In this document: in pieces, positions 59,335 through 64,000 of the stretch
How positions within the stretch are numbered: position 1 is the first letter of the stretch
Layout of the letters: every line of letters begins with the position of its first letter
NCBI GenBank assembly: GCA_963556695.1
Contig: CAUWAG010000018.1
Coordinates: forward strand, 992,001 to 1,056,000
Length of the DNA: 64,000 nucleotides
Reading direction: 5' to 3'
Origin: Anthostomella pinea
Taxonomy: Eukaryota > Ascomycota > Sordariomycetes > Xylariales > Xylariaceae
Made by a program: the position numbers and the translations under genes
The notes under the pieces: model-generated
What the model saw: the letters and a program-made list of their open reading frames with translations, nothing else
Told to the model about the DNA's origin: nothing
Database searches by the model: none

Positions 59335-62300
59335 ACGCCCAAGCAAGCAAGCACGACGCTTCGCCCGACGCATTTCCCACGGTGTCCACACATGCAGTAC
59401 ACTAGGCGGCACAAATCAGCTCGCCACTACGTCGTCTTTCCGCCCATGACTGAATCTCAGCAGTGGCTACGCCGTCCTCGTCCAACATACCTATCGAATC
59501 ACCCGAAGTGTGCAAATGGCACCAATAATACCCTACACCCACCCTTACCGCAACCTTAATCACACTGCATGGATCAGTAACTCGACCATGTTCCTTTCTT
59601 CCATTTCCCGAACGGCATGGCTATGGTGTTTCTAGGAGTACGCGGCTTGCTTTCATCATTTTTAGGGGGGCAGCAGAACGCAAAGGCAACTTGGAACTTG
59701 GCTCTAATATCTGGAATTGGGTCTTTGTTCTTTTGCGATTGGTTTTGCATCTTGACAATACCCAAGAAATCATGTCACCGGCGTTTAAGGGGTGGTCTCT
59801 TCTGCATCATACCTCATTCACGTACCTACCCTTTATACCTTTTATCCGCCGTTGAGTGGAAGTAAGACGGTACAGCTCACGTGGCACATCAAGTGAGCAG
59901 CAGCAACAGGAGTTGGGCCTGAGATGCCTTAACTCTTATCGATTTTTGGGGGTGCGAGACGGTACAGACCGATAGATACCAATGACATTGCTCCGTAAGC
60001 ACTCTTCAAGGAGGGCAAAACAATTGTTACGCTTCAAAGCCGTTTTCACATGTGATTCTCTGATCTCAGTCCCACTTGCTCATATTCCGTGGCTATCCGA
60101 AGAATGCTGAATCGACCAACACCACGTGTCAATCTAGCCCCCAAAACGCATGCCTCGCGAACGGATTGCCACGTCTGGCCCCAAATCCCATCCATTCCCC
60201 TGGGATCCCCAACCCGAAAAAGACAACGAACCATGTCGGCCCGATCGCGCCACACGAAAACCAGCCCTGCGTTCGTCCGGCTCGGGGTGGGTGCCCGGCT
60301 ACAGCCGAGACATGATCTTCCGTGCATCTGGCATGGCTGAGGCAAACGAAAACATTCCGATATGTGTGTCTCAGCTGACGCGATATGTGGCTGTCCCAGC
60401 TCCCTCCTCCCGCTTTTAGCCGCTCCAGCTGTTTTGGGTTCGCCTGTTGGCTGCTGGGTCGCGTAAGCATACCTGATAGTATGTAGGACTTCTTCAGTCT
60501 TCTGGTATAGGTACACAGCAAAGTCGCACTACAGGCTTGGTCGTGAGAAACTGGTTAGGTGTCTATCTGTCTGTGTATTGGGCACTGTTGGGCACAGTTA
60601 TGTCGTCACATAGATAGATGTATTACTACCTTTCGCCCGCTCCTACGTTGTCTTGTGGTGCCTAGGGGTGTTGTCTTGGCCTGCTGCATTTCAGGCGCAC
60701 TTTGTACCGGTATGTCAGATATGCATGCATGCATGCTAAGTAGTGGTGTGGTAGCACAAGACCCGACGGGGGCGTTGGCATCTGCATTTGCATTCAACGT
60801 CAGGTCGGACCGGTCGTTGGACTCCTCTGGCGCGGACTCCTTGCTTGCCTGGCTAGTTGTCTCGCCCTCCCTTAATGCACAACGTAAGGCGCAATCCTGG
60901 CATTCCAAACTGCCCAACAAGGTCAGGTGCCAACACCCACCTGCACGCCACGCCGACGTCGTACAACAGCGCCCCCGCAAAGCCCCAAAAGCCGGATTTG
61001 GGTGAGGGTGTGTGCCCATGTACATGTATGTATGCAAGAGTACCGAATGTATGGCATGTAGGGTTCTAATAAAAATCTCCGAGTGGAACATGTCTTCGCC
61101 CCCAACGACCATTCGCCCATCCATCGCTTTGGATGACTACTCCTTGCGTGGCTGCATCTAGGCGTGTCGAATTCGTGCATATGTACCACTTTTGGAGGGT
61201 TACACTGCATGTTTCGTTCTGCGGGCTGACGCCCCCTTTAAGTCGTTCAGTGTGGATGAAGGTCCTTTAGATAGGGGGAGGTAAGCAGCGCGAATAGACA
61301 CATTGGATATAAGACTACCAGACGACCTGACAAGTATGCATATAGTACATGCGTTCATGTAATGTGATCCGATTTTGTACAGCCAGGGGAACTCATTCGG
61401 CAGCTGTCTCGCTAGCAGTCGATGTATATACGACCCGACCTATGCCTTATTTACCTCTTAGATAGCGCCTGCGGCCCGCGCCCTGCGCTCGATTCCCGGA
61501 GGCAAACCTTGGACTCGGACCAAGGGTTGAGTGACAAGATGCATGGTAGGTATCACGAGGGAGCGGTAGCGCGGAGCAGAGGCGCCGGCGCGCGTATGCT
61601 GTGGGATTGACGCCGACCCCAAAGCAATCAAACAATTCTCGGCCGGCATGCCGATGTCGGGTGCTTAAACGAGAAACAATGTGCCTTGAAAATCTGGTGG
61701 TCTTTGTCTCATGAAGATGTGGCTTAGTGAGACAGAACCTGCTTGCCCATGGCCTGGAAAAGGGGGCAGGCCTAGCAAACACCACGTATGTTTATGTGGC
61801 TACCTGTAGATACGCGACGGGTAGAGGTGAATGAGATGATGACAGGTTGGTAAGGCAGGCAGGATATTACCGCGCGCGCGGGGGGAGCTAGGGGTTGTGA
61901 GGAGAGAAAAAAAGGGTAAAAAGAAATATCAAAAAAGCTCACTGTCAGTTTCGAACCCACCTCTGGCAGCTACGAAAACCAATCCTTAAGATCTTCTTGG
62001 GTGATGGTTTATCTGGCCCGCTCTAGGTGTATATCGATGCGGAGCGCAATGGCCATCTCATATGCTTCCTCCATTGCGCCATTACTCCCCGGTTTCAGAA
62101 TTTGGCCTTTGTTTGTATACTTATGGCCTTGCCCTGAGCTGCCTTAGCTACCACTCCCCCGTCAGCTGGCTGCTGGGCAACGCGTTTGCCTACTGTTTAG
62201 ATGCCCCGCTCAATGGTGACGTGCTTGCCCTTGTGCGCGCCGTGCGCCTTGTAAGTTTCCCGCTGAATGATTAGGGTTGTGTCGTCTCTCCAGTTACGGA

Positions 62301-62411
62301 GTACGATCCGACTACACGTCCTATACCGTCGTCGTCGTTGCCCATGAACGCGGTCGCACATCAGCACATTCCGTGTGACCCTCGCCTACCCCGACTACCA
62401 GTACGAGACCC
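59335..62411. other. 3 kb gene-poor stretch
   Basis: No gene recognised. Contains ATGCATGCATGCATGC near 60720 and a CGCGCGCG run near 61870. Near 61955 the minus strand has GGTTCGAAACT followed 13 bases later by TTTTTT, reminiscent of a polymerase III B box and terminator, but the bases around it do not fold as a tRNA. Confidence 0.4.
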
Positions 62412-62736
62412 CTAACAAATCCCAAATTTCGCCACGCTAGGATCATGATCCGACAGCTGCTCGTCGTATGTGACCCAGCTCTTGACACGCTGGTGCTCGA
62501 ACAGCGCATCCCGAGTCAGCGCGGGCCCACGAACATGTGGTCGAGCTCCTGCGAGTTCATTTCGTACCGATACGTGTAGCGCTCCGCCGGCGCGATGCCG
62601 ACGACCTCGTCGTCGCTGAGACCTGAGATAGAGGCGAATCAGGCCACCGGCTGCGCGAAGGCGAATTCGTTGAGGCCGCCGACGGTCAGCACGTGAGCGT
62701 CGGGGTCTTCGGCGAGGATCGAGGCGACGAAAGAAC
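62412..62736 (-). pseudogene. 3' remnant of an endonuclease/exonuclease/phosphatase-family gene
   Basis: On the minus strand from an AG acceptor (62737-62738) the frame reads SFVASILAEDPDAHVLTVGG, NEFAFAQPVA, then TGA, then FASISGLSDDEVVGIAPAER and YTYRYEMNSQELDHMFVGPR. After this the frame is lost (TGA), and one frame over it continues as LTRDALFEHQRVKSW and YDEQLSDHDPSVAKFGIC with stop TAG at 62412-62414. NEF, LDHMFV and SDHDPS match the end of DNase I-like secreted fungal nucleases, with the catalytic Asp-His pair in SDHDP. The 5' two thirds are missing; upstream lies a GGTATGA donor but no coding continuation was seen. One stop and one shift make it a remnant. Confidence 0.65.
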
Positions 62737-62948
62737 TGGGTTGGGGTTGAGTGGTCAGTTCATACCTTATTTATCGCATTCATAATGGTTGATGTGGATC
62801 AAAGGGATGTTGGGTTGGAATAGGGGTTGGTGACAGGAAAGTGGAACTGATGGAAAAGGGGCAATATCAGGAACGAACCCACGGCCGTCATCTCCGCCTG
62901 CTCCCGTCTATCTCCCACGGCTCCATTAACAGGCGTTCGCGCATCTCT

Positions 62949-63656
62949 ATGCAGCGACGAGCTGCCGCCAAGAGCTCTGAGAAGCCTTCACAGGGACCGA
63001 AGCAGCCATCCTTGATCGAGCAGCTGTTCCCAGAAGAGACGAAACGCTACGAAGAACAACAGCGAAAAGCCTCAAGCGAGGTCCCACGACTACCACTGGA
63101 CACCCCCTTCAAATCCTTCACCGATCGAAACCTCGCCACATCCGAACATGAAATCCCAATTCACCAAAAGCTCAACGTCTTCAGGACCAGATGCGTCGCC
63201 AAAACTCCGAGAACCTCGTCGCTGAAACTACCGTCCTCGTCCCCCGCAATGCTAGCACCAAACTCATGGAAGAAGACTTCAGCCGTCTGATACTCCAGGG
63301 TAAGCAGATGGAAGGCTGGGCTCTGGAGCAAGGTGATGACATCCTTAACGTCATCCCTGGCCGGGCTTTGGCGACGTTGGGGCAGCAGAACTACTATTAC
63401 CTTCTTTTCTCCTCCCGGCTAAGAGCGTTCACATAGGTACCAAGTACATGTGACACGGATATTCCGCATGGCGGAAGCGCATACACCTAGCTCGCTTGCC
63501 TCACCTATCGTGGAACCGCACGCCGCAATCGAAGCCTTCGCGCTCATACCCGCAAGCCAGAACCTCGAACCCCGACAGCTTCAACCATCTTTGAGCCCGA
63601 TGATATGTCGAGGTATTTACTACTACAAGCGTATAAAGGCTATATACAATGTTTGA
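62949..63656 (+). pseudogene. Remnant of an uncharacterised fungal gene, frame broken twice
   Basis: A frame with MQRRAAAKSSEKPSQGP, PSLIEQLFPEETKRYEEQQRK in two parts and HEIPIHQKLNV runs to about 63175. The continuation LQDQMRRQNSENLV, NASTKLMEEDFSRLILQGKQ and NYYYLLFSSRLRAFT is one frame over, ending in TAG at 63434-63436. Then YQVHVTRIFRMAEAHTPSS continues in another frame to 63656. At the second break the sequence ACATAGGTACC looks like ACA-TAC with four extra bases TAGG. The upstream frame extends to 62841 without an ATG before 62850; the Met at 62949 is the better start. The basic N-terminus could target mitochondria. The family is not recognised with certainty. Confidence 0.5.
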
Positions 63657-63753
63657 GGTTATCCATCGGGTGGTAATTGCGCGTGCTCGCTGTCTCCTTT
63701 CTCAACCCGTGGCTGGCATCCCCATCCTGGGTGAGGGTGAGGATGAGAGTAAC

Positions 63754-64000
63754 TTAATGCCCACTTGGACCAAAGCCGACGTCCGCCAACCAGTCAAACG
63801 CCCGGCCAAATGATACATCTTGAGTGTAATGGAGGTTCCAGTCGTGTCCCGTGTTCGCCGGCGAGAAATAGCTATAGTTGGATGCGGACGGGAAGTATTG
63901 CGCCTGCTGAGCCAATACGCTGCCATTGGCCCCTTGGCAATTCCCACTCGAACCACAGAAGATCCGGTCTAACTGTCCCGTTAACACGAACACTGGTCCA
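63754..64000 (-). CDS. Alpha/beta-hydrolase, C-terminal part, 5' end cut by window edge
   Basis: The frame enters from the right edge and reads GPVFVLTGQLDRIFCGSSGN, GSVLAQQAQYFPSASNY and TGHDWNLHYTQDVSFGRAFD to a stop at 63754-63756. G-Q-L-D-R-IFC fits the strand carrying the acid residue and GHDWNLH the loop carrying the catalytic His of fungal alpha/beta hydrolases. The nucleophile part lies outside the window. Substrate cannot be told. Confidence 0.6.
   Translation of the reverse strand, partial: GPVFVLTGQLDRIFCGSSGNCQGANGSVLAQQAQYFPSASNYSYFSPANTGHDWNLHYTQDVSFGRAFDWLADVGFGPSGH

Noticed and set aside
60046..60516. 156-codon minus-strand open frame
   Set aside because: No domain, no coding-like residue pattern, and open frames in several other phases of the same stretch.
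61935..62030. GGTTCGAAACT followed by TTTTTT on the minus strand, possible tRNA or SINE-like RNA gene
   Set aside because: T-arm stem has mismatches and no A box at the right distance; kept only as a remark.

Overview
The window looks like nuclear DNA of a filamentous ascomycete (Pezizomycotina, probably Sordariomycetes or a close relative). Genes carry short introns with GT-AG ends and branch-like CTGAC/CTAAC motifs. The conserved set is typical of fungi (Rpn8, adenylate kinase, Hook, Sec65, dynactin p150Glued, HMG-box, Rvb1, TAF13, Ksh1, Sok1), and the accessory set is typical of filamentous fungi (HET, 2EXR, BTB, SRPK-like kinase, AAA ATPase with a DUF7025-like region, small secreted proteins). 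The species cannot be named from the sequence alone.

Layout. 1-8 kb is accessory: a secreted metzincin protease cut by the left edge, a 3 kb stretch with diverged repeats, a 2EXR protein, a damaged BTB gene and another gene relic. 7.8-12.5 kb is conserved: SWIM-finger protein, RPN8 and ADK1. 14.3-16.2 kb holds a broken HET gene. 18.4-21.8 kb holds a Hook-type dynein adaptor. 23.3-23.7 kb holds a MITE-like element with 16-bp perfect inverted ends. 23.9-26.6 kb holds an MDR reductase and a secreted I9-type inhibitor. 27.5-33.9 kb holds a broken SRPK-like kinase, a small secreted protein and a heavily broken AAA ATPase. 34.6-50.6 kb is a conserved block: SEC65, p150Glued, HMG-box protein, RVB1, TAF13, KSH1. 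50.6-57.3 kb is a 6.7 kb gene-free stretch upstream of a SOK1/TCP11-family gene (57.3-59.3 kb). 62.4-64 kb holds two gene remnants and the 3' end of an alpha/beta hydrolase.

The clearest pattern is the contrast between the two classes. Every conserved gene reads cleanly through its exons, apart from one 3' junction of the Hook gene that I could not close. At least six accessory genes carry premature stops and/or single-base frameshifts at positions where the surrounding protein is still recognisable. Four of the stops are TAG, explicable by C-to-T change in CpA context on one strand (TGG or CAG to TAG). This fits old repeat-induced point mutation (RIP) or relaxed selection on multi-copy families; it is not a general sequencing-error pattern, because neighbouring essential genes are clean.

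How genes work together: Hook and p150Glued, 14 kb apart, both belong to the dynein transport machinery (endosome adaptor and dynactin shoulder). RPN8 acts in the proteasome lid, SEC65 in the signal recognition particle, RVB1 in chromatin remodelling complexes, TAF13 in TFIID, KSH1 in the early secretory pathway and SOK1 in cAMP/PKA-related signalling. I did not find a convincing new defence, biosynthetic or mobile system beyond the MITE and the decayed gene set. All coordinates of spliced genes are outer limits; exon limits are in each entry and come from reading splice sites and frame by eye.
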